A stretch of DNA of 64,000 nt from Apostichopus japonicus (Eukaryota > Echinodermata > Holothuroidea > Aspidochirotida > Stichopodidae): assembly GCF_037975245.1 (NCBI RefSeq), contig NC_092573.1, positions 13,786,001-13,850,000 on the forward strand, in the 5' to 3' direction. The notes beneath the pieces were generated by a model that saw only the letters and a list, made by a program, of their open reading frames with translations, had not been told where the DNA came from and did no database searches. Both the position numbers and the translations under genes were made by a program. The first letter of the stretch is position 1; the number at the start of each line of letters is the position of its first letter. Below are positions 23,282-38,300 of the stretch, piece after piece.

Positions 23282-23356
23282 AGTACTATAGTCATAGTAC
23301 ATGTACAGACAGTACAGTATACAGTACAATAGAAGCGTGTACCATACAAAGTCAAG

Positions 23357-23393
23357 ATGAATCGTGGAGGTAACGCGCCCATCCTGGTTTTAA
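23357..23393 (+). CDS. CCT3: CCT3 exon 1
   Basis: Start codon in context AAGATGA. It encodes [12 protein letters not shown] plus one base of Asn13 (phase 1); donor A|GTAAGT. The PVLVL/PILVL start is typical of CCT gamma. Confidence 0.93.
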
Positions 23394-26300
23394 GTAAGTA
23401 TGATAATAACTCTTCTTTAAGAAATTGAGCATTTAAAAGCAGTTTTTATTTTTTTTAATTGTTTGGTTTTCCACAGACCAGAACACACGAAGAGAAAGTG
23501 GGAAAAAAGTACAACTTGGAAATATTGCCGCTGGAAAGGTCAGTACATTTTGAACGTTAGTGTTGTTAGGCTAGACTGTACTGTTACTGTATGAGCCAGG
23601 TTTATTCAGTCAGTCATGGTTACAGTGTACCACGTGGGTGATGCGGATTAACACTGTTAGGATCGCGAAGCCTAGTCTAGGTTGTAAATTGTGATGCTGG
23701 TATTACTTATACTAGGCCTATGAGTAAAATGTAAAGACTAGGTCTAGGCTAGTAATATTGCTAGACAATAGTAAATACCAGTAGTGTACTACTGCAAGGC
23801 TAATAGTAATACTATTGGCTTGGAGGTGCCAAATTTCGTTCACCTCTGCTTTACAGTATTTTTCCTCTGACTCAGTCTGAGACTTTAATGAGACTGGGTT
23901 CATGCATGTGCTAACTCAGGAACTGACAGTTTTTGTACATTGTGGTGCACATTACAATAAATAACAGTAACACATAGGCATTCGTATGGTAACTTAGGGC
24001 TAGTAGAAGTATTCAGAAAAATTATGTTTTGTTGACCTAACAGGGAAGCTTGAAGTAAATTTTTGTTTCTCTGATGACTTATTTTAATCACAAAGGCTAG
24101 TCAAAATGCATTGCTAATGCTACAGTCCAGATACATTCCAACCTTTTCTAAATGAAATGAATTTTAAGTTCTGAAATTTTGAATTGTGTTATTTGAAATG
24201 TGCTTAAAGCAGCATTTTGCGTCCTTTTCTATGATTTTTCTCAACCTCACTGATTCCACTTTGCCATAACGAAATACATAGCTAGCTAATCTATTTATAT
24301 TTTTCTTCAAATGGTGGCATTAAAGTCGAAAAATTTGCAACTTCCAACTTTGTTGTTCTCCAAGATATTTTCTGTTGGGAACCCAATAACCTTGCCCATA
24401 ATATGAATATTTAAACACTACGAACGTCATTGACAAATACGTAATATAACACCACGCTTGATTTGTGTACAGTCTATATGGCAGTTGTACCAGGGAGTTC
24501 CATAACAACTCCCTGGTTGTACCAACACAAAGTCTTGAATCTATTTTTAGCAACGGCTCATAACTAAACCTGCATCTCTGATTGGTTGAATTCAAACTAA
24601 TGGGTTTGGCGGAATTGTATGCGATTAATTTTAACTGTGGAGTTTGTCGAGGACACTCTTCTCATTATCGACATAAATCCTTAGTTACTAGCTAATTAAC
24701 GCTCTTGGCAGGGTGAAACTTGGATGGTATCTTAGTTTGCTGTTTTATGATTGATACATGTAAAAAAATTGATGCACTTGTTATAAAGGTGGAAAAAAGC
24801 GACCCAATGCAAAATGCTGCTTTAAGCCTAGCCAACTCATTTCACAACATTGTAAAAAGAATGTTGGGTGGATGCCAGGAGCAAACATCAATTTGAAGCA
24901 TTTAATACTAAATGCAAAAATCATGAACTGTAACAAGAACAAGACTATCACTAGCCTATGCTGAAGAATCCAACAGTTAGGGTCACCCACTTTTCAGAGC
25001 ATGTATGCATTCAGTTTTACCCTTCTTTTATTAACCACCTTCCTGTTTCGATTGCAGATGATTGCAGATGTGATACGAACTTGCCTTGGGCCAAGAGCAA
25101 TGTTAAAGGTTTGACAATACTTTTGTAAACTCTTCCAAATTATAGTCATTAGCATTGATGTATCCTTGATGTTCACTGATATTGCAGGTCCATAACTAGT
25201 TCATAAAAATAAACCCTATGAAGAATTTCTTCCAAGCACAACAAGGTTTCCTTAAAGTTCCTATTGAGCCTTGTTAATTGATGGCAGTCACAAGTTGGCT
25301 GTGAGGTTTCAATATACACATTTCAGGAAGCATAGATACACTTATTCATTGAAAACGTTTTTTGCCTAACATTTTAGTAAACTTGTGTCTTGAAGTTAAG
25401 CATTAACTCTGGCATAAATTTACATGATATTTTTTGGTCAAAGCTCTGCAATTATGTGATAACATTATAAGTGCTTGCTTTAAGGTTTATTTCTTCAAAT
25501 TTGATAATCACCACATTACCCTTTTACAGATGTTGATGGATCCCATGGGAGGCATTGTGATGACTAATGATGGGAATGCCATTTTACGTGAGGTAAGTGT
25601 TTAATTGCAAAGTGTACATATGTGGTCTTTGATCGCCAGTGGCACCAGCTAAGGCAATCTGAGGGGAGGGGGGGGGCAACTAGGGGGAAAGGCATATTTT
25701 TTAAATTATTTTTGCAAACACATACAGTAGCACTGCAATTTTACGTGAAGCACACTACGTAACAATACACTGAAACAACATTTCGTGTGAGCGCATTGAC
25801 ACTGCGTAATGAAGGGGTTACCTTGGAGGACCAACTGAAAAATATCAAATGGGTATCAGGAGCAAACTTTTGGACTGTTCTCATGACTAATTGTTAACAT
25901 ATTTGAAATCATAATGGTGCTCGCTCCAATTGACTGTGTCCTTTCCATGGTGGAGGCAGAAATAGTAGATGTGGGTGTCCAAATTCTTACCACTTGGGGC
26001 AACATGATGCTGAAGGCATTGCTATCGCCAAGCGATTGCCCCACACGGCGGGGGTCAAGGGGGCCCGTCTTAGCGGCCCTTGTGGGGTTTCATGGCGCAG
26101 TGCCACTTAAAAACTTTTTGAGGTATGGGAGGGTTAATTGCAAGCTGTTTATTTAGTCAATACAAGATTTGATAGGTGAAATTAGGGAAAGTCTCTAAAA
26201 AAAAAACCCAAACATTTTCACCGTTGTCTTATTTCTGTAACTCTGTATATTTAGTGAAAACTTTTCACAGCTTCATGTATGTTTTGCAAGCTGTGCACGG

Positions 26301-29300
26301 GAAAAAAAGCCGTCATTTTATGAAACAGGCCGTGTAGAGGACGGCTGGACGCTTTGGTGGCTAAACCCCTGGTCCTTCCCTGTGAGGAACCGAATTACTG
26401 CACCATTCGCTATACTGGGTTAACTTATATTGTTCCTTTAATCAATTGGTCTTAGGTCTAATAATGAGAAGTTAAAAGTAAAAGTCTGAATATGTAACTT
26501 GGGATAGAAAGTAGTTGTTTTGTATCTATGTCTGTAATGTTGTTTAATGATTGAAAGCAACTTAAACGCCTGAAGCCATCCGCACATAGTTTGAATGAAC
26601 CCCAAAGAGTCCTTGCTCTAACTTTGAAAGTTTTCGATCAAATCTAAATTAACATCAACATCATGCTTGAATGTGAACTGAAGATGAACAAAGATTCTTT
26701 GGCATCTACTATGATTCCACATGTTATGAAATCAATTATGCAAGAGGTCTAAAGGTATTGGTCAGTGTATGAACATTGATGTCCGAACCCATATATATAT
26801 ATATATATATTACAAATGTTTGTCTAACCTCTGCGCCATTACAGATCACCGTGCAGCATCCTGCAGCCAAGACGATGATTGAAATCAGCAGAACGCAAGA
26901 TGAGGAAGTCGGAGATGGCACAACCTCTGTCATTATTCTAGGTGAGCATAATAAATTGAAAGTTTAATTACTTGGAAGTCTGTAATACTTGGAAACATCA
27001 AAATAGAAAGCAAGGTAGGCCTTTATCTTACTTTTTGAAAAGGTCTTCATAATAAAACTGATATCTTCATAGTGGATCATGTATAAAGATTTGGTATAAT
27101 TAATTTGTATGAAGTATTCATGAATATTCATGCCATGGACAATACAGTAGTAGAGCCATTGGGAGCTTTAAAATGCCAAATTCAAGAATTCAAGTTTTTC
27201 TTTGATAGATATAAACACTATTGACTTCTGTGACACAATTGCCTTGTACGATAATTTCCACAACATTTTAGTGAAGTGTGGGCTTTAAACCTGGAACTTT
27301 GATAGAAACTTTTATTGGATGTATCTGTTAATAATATTGCATGGCCTGTAAATTATCTCAAACCTGGATCCTGATGTCTTGGTGTATATTTAGCCTTTCA
27401 GAAGTTCTGATGTCGTGAGCGTTGCGGAACCCCTGAACTGCTGATCCTGTGCGCCGTTCGTCTTTTAGTTAAAGATCTTTCATAAGGGGGTTTGATGCGC
27501 ACCAAACCCCATATATTCGGTTCAACAGACATGGTTAGCTTTAATTATATGCCTCATATGATCCATCCCAGTTGAGTCTTTTGTTTTCATTTATTTGAAT
27601 GTGTCTTGCCCTCTGTTCGGTCATCATACCAAAACAATTATAAGTCTGTTAATTAAGAATTGCCAAAAGGACCACCCTTACATGAGCATCATATTATCTC
27701 TTGTTTTGTCATAGCTGGTGAGATGATGTCTGTGGCCGAACAATTCCTTGAGCAACAGATGCATCCAACTCTGATCATTAGTGCCTACCAGGAGGCCATG
27801 GAAGATATGCTGGAATTAATGAAAGAAAAACTCAGGTCAGTGAAAAGTATTTCATTAAAAATAAAAAATAATTGAAGCAATGATTTCACCTCGTACCAAT
27901 GAAGAGGCTGCTAAACCGTTTTGATTGCAGTGAACAGGTTTTGATAGTAGAGTGTCTGGAGTGCATCTCAGCTAGTTTCATATTACCCATACATGTGCAT
28001 TTGGAATCATGACATTTAACTTGTGTAAGAAGACCAGAATAGGGTTGTTGACCAGCTGCGTGAAGTATTGCTCTCTACCAGGAAAACATGTCAAGACGAA
28101 TCCTTTGTCTCTGTATCCATGTTCCAGTCTATTTACAGTGTACTGAAATTATTCATCAAATTCCATCATTTTCTGAAAGTCACAAAATCATAATCTTAGA
28201 GCATCTGTTTGTATTTATTATGGTATTTTTTCTTTAAGATGGATTAATACTCAAATCTCATAACAATGCAGATCATTATCTTGGAAAGAAAATACTTTTA
28301 CCAAAATATACACTACTAAAAGGAAAAACTGTCAGTTATGAAATGTTAGCTACAATATGAGCTGTCCTTCAGCTAGTTAAACATTTTCTTTTGGCAAAAG
28401 CAAGTATTACAAGCCTGTCTCATAAATGGAACCAAAATCTTAGTCATTATATCAGCACCATCACACCAAACGTTATTTAAATGCTTTATTTGATTTGGAA
28501 CCTGAAGTTTCTTTTAATCTTTCTTATTTCCTATTTACAGCATCAAGGTGGATGTAACTAACCGAGATGAGATGATGAAGATTCTCAAGAGCTGTGTCGG
28601 TACCAAGTTTATTAACAAATGGTGATTACATTCGTCAGTCTAAGCCCTTCAATTAAACAATTGTCTTTACTTTGATATGGCAGTGATCTGGAGGAAGGAA
28701 GACGGGGGGGGGAGTGGGAGGGGGTAGGTTATGGAATGGAACATAGGGGGAACTACCGGTGCCCTCAGGGGTACCTGTCATTTTCTATATTGAACCTCAA
28801 GTTGTCGCTAATCTTTTGTTTCCTATTGAATTCACTTTTTGCTGGTGAATTGATGGAAGAGAAAAGCAAGCAAAGCAAAAATGAATCTTCAAGAGTTCTT
28901 TGAATCTATCTCTAGTAATTTCATGACATCTTGGCATTTTAAGCCATCATGCAGTTTTGCAGGTTACCAATTAGGATCTTAGTATCATAAATTGTTGACA
29001 GTATCCCAGGATCCTTAAAGAGATTGTTCATGGGGACTAGTGCTAATGGGAAGGTCTAAAACAAATAAGACCAATATAGGTGTGTTCTAGATTTGAGGAA
29101 TTTTTTTCCTTCAAATTTGGCCAGAATTGCCGGATGTTCGGGTATCTTACAATGTGTCATAAATATTGAAATCAGAGTCCATAAATCATAAATATTGGGT
29201 CATAAATATTGAAATCAGAGATATTCCTTGTGTGAAGTCAACTCATGTCAAAGGAAGACTATCTTTCAATCATAAACCCATGGATGATAATAACATGAAT

Positions 29301-32300
29301 GAAGACTGTTTCGCCCTTCCTCCCCCCCTCCCCCCCCAACTCCTCCACCCACTAAAATCTGTTGGATCACGTTAGGTTCCAAAATCAAGCCGGAAGTAGT
29401 GGCTGAATCTGGTATCTGGCCAGATTTGAGATGCCAAATCCGGAGCATCCCTAAATATGTATACTTCCAGGAGGTTGTGTGTAGCGCCTGCTGGTGATGG
29501 GATATTTCAACATGTAGGCAGATGGACAGTGAGCATCTAGAATTATCTGATTTGTTTTCCATATTAATAATTTAGAAGGGTTAAAATAATAATAGTAATA
29601 ATAGTAATATTTTTGGTCACAGGAGGATGTACGGTACATCTTGTAAGTGTTACGACCAGCTTGATTGATTACATTAGTTTCAGTGGCTGTAAGATAGGAT
29701 CTTGTACCCCACCCCCCCCCCCTACCTCCTACTGGTCTCAGACATGACTGATGGTTTTGATTTCTCTTCTGTAGGGGTGACTTGGCATGTCAGATTGCAT
29801 ATGATGCTGTCAAGACAGTTTCCTTTGAAGAAAATGGCAGGTTGGAAATCGACATTAAGAGATACGCCAAAGTTGAAAAGGTAAGCATCTGAACGAGAAC
29901 ACTTTTACTTGGAAATGAAAATAACAGGATTATGGTTTCCAATTTGTTTTGCAGTTGACAGATTTATCAAGCTATTACCCGGTGTAGTCTACAGGAACCC
30001 TAAAGTTGTTTTGACCCAGCCAGATTCACACACGGTTACAACTGAGTGAAATATTCAGCACGAAGGTACAAATCTGTGACCGTTTCCTGTTGTCTCGTTT
30101 TCTCTTCAGGTCCCAGGAGGTATTATTGAAGATTCCAAGGTGCTTAACGGTGTTATGTTAAACAAAGATGTCACTCACCCCAAGATGAAGAGGAGGATAG
30201 AAAACCCTAAAATCTTGCTCCTTGATTGCTCTCTGGAGTACAAGAAGGGAGAAAGTCAGGTCAGTGAAGCTATCATGACTTGAGATGGAACCTGGGATCA
30301 GAATAGTGCAATGGCTAACAAAGTGGCCTGTAGTTAACCCTGCCTATAGGGCAGTAAAGAGTCTGATAGAGATGGGGTCTCAAAGTAGTCCTTGATTGAA
30401 TGAAATGTACACTGGAGTAGGTGGGTCAGAAATTTTTAGTCAACACTGTTTGTAGGGCAGTAAAGAGTCTGATAGAGGTGGGGTCTCAAAGTAGTCCTTG
30501 ATTGAGTAAAATGTACACTGGAGTAGGTGGGTCAGAAATGTGTAGTTAACCCTGGTGATCGGGCAGTAAAGAGTCTGATAGAGGTGGGGTCTCAAAGTAG
30601 TCCTTGATTGAGTAAAATGTACACTGGAGTAGGTCAGTCAGAAATTTGTCTTTTCTTAGAAAAATGATACATAAATATATGTGGCTCTTTTATATATTAT
30701 AGGTGGATGTCATGTAGGCCCATTTGATCGATACAAAACTACATTGATAATTGGTAACCCTTCTAGTACTTTGGTTTGGTTTTGTTTTTTCTTGGGAAGA
30801 ATAACAGCTATATAGTCATAAGTAACTGCATAATAGTAGTGCAATATTTTCCATCAGATAGAAACCCTTTTCTCTAGGTCTCCTATATCAAGTTTGAAAG
30901 TTCAGTGGTAATACTCGGTATGTTGTAGTTGACGTCCAATGTGCCTCATCTGTATCTCGTGATTGCTTTGTTTTCATCTGCTATGCTGGGTTATTCATTT
31001 CGAGCTATTTGCATTTCCCTCATTGTAATTTCCAGAAATAGTAAAACAAAAAGGGGGGGATGGAATGGGGTGTTGAAGGGGCTCAGTAAGATGGTATCTT
31101 CATTGGGAGATATTTTTTTGATTCACAGACTAATCTTGAGATGAGTCAACAGCAGGACTTTTCAAAGATACTTCAGATGGAGGAGGAATATATACAGCGT
31201 ATCTGTGAGGATATTATCCAGTTTAAACCAGACCTAGTCTTTACAGAGAAGGGCATCTCTGGTATGTATATAACTTTCATGGCAATCACTTCCTTCCTCT
31301 CTATATCTCCCCCCCCCCCACCCACCTCTGTCCCTCTATTTATTGGGAGGAATGCTGCGAAAAATTTAGTGTATCAGTTTTGAAGGCTCAGGAATTTGCT
31401 TGTTTTTGACAGTGCTCAAAAATGGTGAGCAAAATCACATCAGAGGTTCTGAAAACCATGTAAACATATTAACTTAAAAAGGGAAGCTTGAATAGATCTC
31501 AAACTTTCTAAGGGAATGGCTCTCTTTTGAGTTCAAGTTCACTATTTATTGTTTATATTGGAGACCAAAAGGGCACTTGAGATCATAAGCCTTCAAAGGC
31601 CAATGAACCATGTACACAGTATCTCGAGCAGGGAAAATTCATTGTACCCTATATCCAGAATATGGATTGCCCATACTGAATGGATGGCCATTATTGTTTT
31701 TAATCAAAGTCAAAGGTCGTTTGAGGTTTTTAGCCGTCACAGATCTTTTAAACCCTTTTAATCGAGATACTTCAAGAATGGAATATTGAATGTATCTCAT
31801 CTTTACTGATGTGATCTGCGATAAGATAAATCTAACTTGTCTTATCTTGTACCGGTGCTGTGGCCGAGTGGATAAAGGCGGTGGCATTTGAAGCAATGAG
31901 GCTTAGCAATGGGGAGGTTCAGGGTTCGATTCCTGACCGGGTCGTAGTAAGGTGGGTTTTTCATCCAAGAGCAATCTACGGTTTTCCCATCTGAAATGAC
32001 TTTCTAAATTGAAAAGATTCCAAATTTGAGTTAAAATGTTGAATAGGAAGCCACCCAAAGTGTAAGTTGTATCCCATAAGCCCTTGCAGGTTTCTCCCAC
32101 AGTTGTGGTCGCTTAAGCATCGTAAATATAACTGCTGATTATTATTTTTTTTTTTATTAACTGCCAAATTTATAACTAGTGTTACTCTTTGCACTGGCTT
32201 CCTGTTAAATCCTGCATCAATTTCAAAGTTCTCACAACTTTCAGTCGCATGCATGGTTGCCCCATCTACTTACAGAGTCATGTTCTCGGGTACAGCCCAG

Positions 32301-35300
32301 CCTGATGCCTGCGCTATAGTTCTAAAATTTGTTACCCTTACTCTAGGCACAAAGTCTTATAGGTCATCAAGTTTTTGTTCTTCTGCCTTCCTGTGGAATA
32401 GTCTTCCATTCCAAGTTAAATGAGCTGAATCGGTGTTTTTAGACCTTTACTTACAGTAGGACTCATCTGTGATCTATGAAATAGCTTTTCTTCCTGTTTT
32501 CTCAGTGCAACAGGAATCTGTGTTGCACTATATAAGTATATGGTATTATTATGATTATAATCTTTGAATCCTGAAGAACCATAATCTGGCAGCTTACCCT
32601 CTTGGCATATGAAGCAAAACAACAAAAGACAGAAATTAACAAAACCCAGCAATTCTCTATTATTCGTGTAAATTGTAACAATATTAAACTTGCATTATCT
32701 GATTTATTGTCTGTCCACAGATTTAGCCCAGCACTTTCTTATCAAAGCAAATATTACTGCTCTCCGTCGGGTCAGAAAGTCAGACAACAACAGAATAGCA
32801 AGGTGAGAGAATTTATAAATACAGCTCCTTCCAACTCCTTGAAATCTGGGTTTAAGTTTGTAAAGAAGGCTTGAGATATTCATTTATAATTAGCAAGATA
32901 AAACTTGAGTGGTTCTAGGAGGCTGAATGATGTAACTGTTAAGAGAATTGATATTCCCATCAATTGTATTAATTGAATCGCAGTAAATAAAGAAAACCAT
33001 TTAATAATTCAGGCATATATGTGGCTTGATAATGTCATGTTGAGACTTGATCAAGCCCTCTGTCTTTTGTGTGATGGAATTTCTAATACTGTCAAACTTC
33101 CAAATGGAATAAGTTTTAAATCAACTGCTTGGGAAGTTGTTCATGCAAAGCATTGCTTTCTAATGATAGTGATGGTTGGGTTTGCTTCTGCTTCAGACCC
33201 ATTATTATTATGATTGTTGTTGTTGTTGTCATGTTGCTGGTAAACAATACCTGATTTTGTGGGAGCACTAATGCCAAACCAGTATTGATACAACACTATA
33301 GATGATATTCTGATCATCTTCCAAGCCACGTTTCTGTTGAGATAGCCACTAATATTTGTCATTGCAATTTGTTGTGCTTGTTGTCGTTGTCGTGTTGCTG
33401 GTAAAGCAGGCCTTGTTTTTCTTCTGAACATCTTCCAAGCCACATTTCCATTGAATAGTCCATTTGAGTGTTGTGTGAGTGGATTATAGAGTATTGGCTT
33501 GGTTATACATGATTAAGCCATAGAAACAAGCATCATTCGTACCCGAGCCCTTCCTGATGTAATTTAATGTAATTCAGGCTAGCGTCACATTTCAACACTG
33601 ATACAAATTGTTCGACAAGTTTGTTGTAGCAAAATCATTTGTCATGCACAATGATTCTTTTTCTAATGTCTCAAATACAAATTAAATGCTGTGAGTATAC
33701 AAAGAAAAAAAACATAAAAATGTTTCGTTATCAAATCACCCTCACCATACCTGCTGGCTAGATCAGTTGCATATTCTGTGTTTCATAGAACAATGTCCTA
33801 TTGTCTAGGTAATGATAAACGATGACATTGTTTGATAATTGAGCTAGTTCCAAGTGCCTATGTTGTCTTAGAATTTACATACTGTATTATTAATGGTTGA
33901 TTGTTACATGCTTTATAGAAATTGTAATTACTGCGTACTATCTAAATATAACATATCTGAGGAAGTTCAAAAGTTTATGACCCCTGATCTTTCTTAATAT
34001 TTTCATATTTAAACGTATAAGTGAATTATGACACGTTGGCATAGGGGTAGTGTAATTATTTCTACTTTGATCAATACATGTTGGTGGTTTACCAGAAGAA
34101 TGCAAGTTTTCAAACCTCATTACACTGGACTAATTATTTTGCATGGATTATGATACTGTTTTATCATGTTATCGGGGCATAGACTTTGGCTGTCTGCAAA
34201 CTTGGCAGAAAAAGCAGATGTGTCTGTAAGAACTGATAAATTCACCTCAAGTACATTAAATTGTGATTTGACAGCTCACATTTTGCATTGAAAAGCACGT
34301 CTTGTGTGGATAAACCATTATCTCGCCGTCCACAGTAGTTTGCGTGTGTATATTGGAAATATAATTCCCTCTGCTATTCTCTTGATTTCAGAGCGTGCGG
34401 GGCTACGATCGTTAATCGCACAGACGAAATCAGGGAGGAAGACATTGGAACGGGAGCTGGCTTATTTGAGGTGCAAAAGTTTGGAGATGAGTAAGTATTT
34501 GATGTGTTTCATGTACTCTCATATATACATACACGCATACATACATGCATACAAATACTAGTGTTTACACGGGTCCAAAAATTGTGAACCAGGTACTCGA
34601 GAGCCGTTACCCGTCGGGTATCCAGGTACCCGGGGAAAAAAAATTGTTTACCCATGTGTATCGCGATTTTCGAGAAATTACATATTGGATGCTATACTAG
34701 ATAAATGATATTCTCCAATGACAATTATTTCATGTTCAAATAGGTTTAAGATAAGGTATAAAGCCTTCCTCAACAATTTCTGTGTGCTTTTATAAAATTG
34801 ATTTCGGTAAGAAACAACTGTTTCTTTGATTAACTTGGCAATAACTAATTAACATCACACTGCCGCGGCTGCTTATGTTTGCTCTCCACCTCTATTGGAT
34901 TAGACCATATAAATATCCAATTTAGATCTTAAACAGTTTTACTACTATCTATTATGCCTGCCAGGGTCGCATTACCCGCGGGATTGCGCGATTCCCGCAG
35001 TTTGATCGCATTTGGAGTAAAAGTTTAGTAAAAAGCCACTTGCGATTATTATGTTTTAGTTATCCCGTCTATAATCCATTAGTAACATAGAGTAAATTCC
35101 GGTCTTTCCTTCTATGAAATAAACGAATGGAAATATAATAATTGCGAGAATTCTTTCACTTTCTTCCACATGGTAGCCTAACACCACACTAAGCCAATGT
35201 GAAAATCTTGCCTAACCATCAGTTTGCAAAAAAAAAAAAATCACACTTTGTGTAGGATTGGGGTAATAAATTAGGAACTGGGTAGTACCGCGTTGGGTGG

Positions 35301-38300
35301 GTACCCGGGTACCGGGATACCCCGTGCAAACACTAACAAATACGCATACATACATACATACACCCATTCATCACACGTGCATACACGCACACATTCACAA
35401 GTGCACGCATACACGCATGCCTACATACATAAGGTAATTCAGTTTATTGACATCTTTGTATTTTGTGTGTTTAGTTCTCATATTTGCATGTAACAGAAGT
35501 TGCTCATACACATGTACAGTGTTCCATTGAGTGTTCTCATTTAAAATGTGGCAAAGAATCACTAATCCTGTTGCCTTTCTGGTTTTGACCTCTGACACTT
35601 TCTTTTCTGCTTTTTTTTGTTTTTTTGTTGCTACTTTGCAAAAATCAAAATTCAAGCGCAGCGTTTATATCTCTGTGGTTTGAAAATCAATTTTGGTCTT
35701 TTTATCTTCATAAAAAAAAATTAAAAAATGAGCCGAACGTAATTAACAAAGGACAGATGGTGTCGCTTAACAAGTTTCCGACCTTGAGATTTCTATTGAT
35801 ACAGACCTTTTCGTATCTGTCAATATTTGATGTGGTATTTAGAGGTACTTTGGGGAATTTATAATATCTGCACAAGGGCAAGGTTTAAAGTCATATTTTG
35901 GCTATTGATGTTGCCGTGCTGATTATGCAGTTCAGTACTAAATCCCATAACAATATAGTTTTAAGGTATATTCCAGTGGTAGACAGCACTTATCTTAGAA
36001 CAAAATAAAAAATTGTATGCTGTTACCCACAAACCCCTTTTCAATATCTTGTTTCTAAACTTGAAATATGATGGATTGAATGTAACCCTTTTTGTTATTG
36101 GCCAGATGGTTTATTCTTCCAGTGAGTTGATCTGTGATGTCATCATAGTAGATGTACTTCATAACCTTTACAGTATCTTGTACTTCCTAAATTATAATAC
36201 TGTGGATTTATCCTTGAAATATGAGACATTTGGAATGTTTGCCATTGCTCTCTGTAGCTAGAATTTCATCAAAATGCTTTTTTTTTTTTTACTTTCGAAG
36301 AAATATTACTTTCCACCATGGATTATTAAGTTGAATAATAATGTAAAGACAAGAAAACATTTCCAGCTGAATTACCACGATGACATCATTCATTCTGCTG
36401 TTGCCAGAATGCAGTCGCAGACAGGCATTAGCTTTTCCCGCAAATTCGCGGAATATCCATGATTTCTTTTCTACCTCCGAGATTTACACCTCTCAATTTC
36501 CGTGAATTTCTAACAACAGCGTTGTATCATTTGATCCGTTGTTTGCATGTTTTTCATTACCTATGGATATCAAACCTGCAGGGGGACACAAACTATTATC
36601 CTAACACACTGTAGCATACGCAAACTGGAGCCTATACCGTGATTTTTTGCAAAGTTCTGTGATTTTTTTTTTACCCCAGGCTCATCCATGCACATTTTTT
36701 ACCCCAGGCTCATCCCTGCACAGAATATCACCAACTTTCAAAATTCAAATATTCGCCCTACCAAATGCTCTGTGCATATATGTGGTTCTGACCTAAATGT
36801 GCAGAAAGTTTCCAGCAGTTTTTATGTCTATTTAGATGCAGTTAAGACTCTCTCTTGCCCTCCCTACTTAACCTTCATGTTTTTGCAATTTGTATGTTAT
36901 TTTAGTAAGTAAAAAAAGTGTCTGGGGAGAGTTTTGCCAGAGTTTAAAAGATTTTTAATTTACTCACTACCGAATGATTGACTTGATGACGAAATCGTTG
37001 AAAATTTCCCTGGTTTGCCCTTCTTATTTATGGAGTTACGCTTGTAATGCGTCAATCCGGGTTTTAAATCTGAATGGGACAAATTCTCAAACCAATGGCA
37101 TCCTTGGTCTGCCATGCTCCAAAGTCAACTTCGTTACTATTTAGTTTGGTTGCCCTCTATATTCCTTTCAGTGTTCCATTTTGCAAATTTGTGTATATTC
37201 CAAAATACATTTTGGATGTGATTTCATTTCACTGTTTGACATGTTTACCTTGCATTTATTTTTGATGGAGATGGAGGAATAAAAAAATAGGTGAAGGGAT
37301 AAAAAGAATAAAAAAATGAGGATTTGAAGGCTCACTGTTGTTAAAAAACAGGTTTTGAAATAGAAAAAGAAAAAACATGCAAATACTATATTCAATTGCC
37401 TTTATATAGACTCTGATTAGGGATGTGCTCAGAGCGGTAGGGGAGCGAGCGGGGCGGCCGCCAGGCATTTTTGAATGCCACCCAGCACAAACAGTATTTA
37501 AAACATTTCCGCTGCCACTTTTCTTGATAATTAATTTAACAAAACCATTACCAAAACATGGGTGAATACTTGGCACAGAAGTTAGTGCCAGAAAAGGGAA
37601 AGGATAGCACCATTTGTCATCTAAGCATTCTTCATTTGCAAACATTTTCCAAAGGGGAAGGGGGATCCCCACCCCTTAGAACCCTCCCCCAGGACTTGGC
37701 TCACACTACAGCAGCAAATTTGCCTGGCACTCAAATATTCCTGAGCACATTCCTGTATGACGGCATTAATCATGCTCAAAAATGTGCAACTGGTCAGTCA
37801 GTAGCCGATTGCACAGCCTTCCAGTTCTACTCTAGTGCATATAGTAGGCTGGCCAATGTATATATAGAATGCTACAAAAGTGTTCCTTGCTAAGGTTTTC
37901 GTACTTTTGGTGGAAGGTATAAAACATCTGGTTTTATATTTTTCAAGGAAAGTAGTAATAATCACTCTAAAACTCATTCAATAACTTTATTTGCAAACTT
38001 CATATTGCAAACCCACATCAGCTATTTAAGGCCGACATGTACAATCTATTGACACATGTGGCTTCTGTTTCTATTTACATTTTGGGAAGGTTTGTTTGCA
38101 AATGGAGACAAAAAAATTACATGAATCAGCCTTTCTCTTTAAATCGAGTATCATTCTATTGTGATAGTGGTATAGGCCTTAATGCTAACCTAAATTTAAA
38201 TATCTGTGCGATTCTCACGATCGGAAAGTAGGGCAAATGGATCGGAGAGATTTGTAGGTGAAAAATTGCAAGTGTTTGGTTACATGTTCTACATGAATCG

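Noticed and set aside
25645-26105. Possible MITE with CAGTGGCAC and AGTGCCACT ends
   Set aside because: Ends do not align at the same offset and no 8-bp flanking duplication was found.
31853-31946. Functional tRNA-Ser gene
   Set aside because: A and B boxes are good, but the acceptor stem does not pair and a SINE body with an ATT-rich tail follows.
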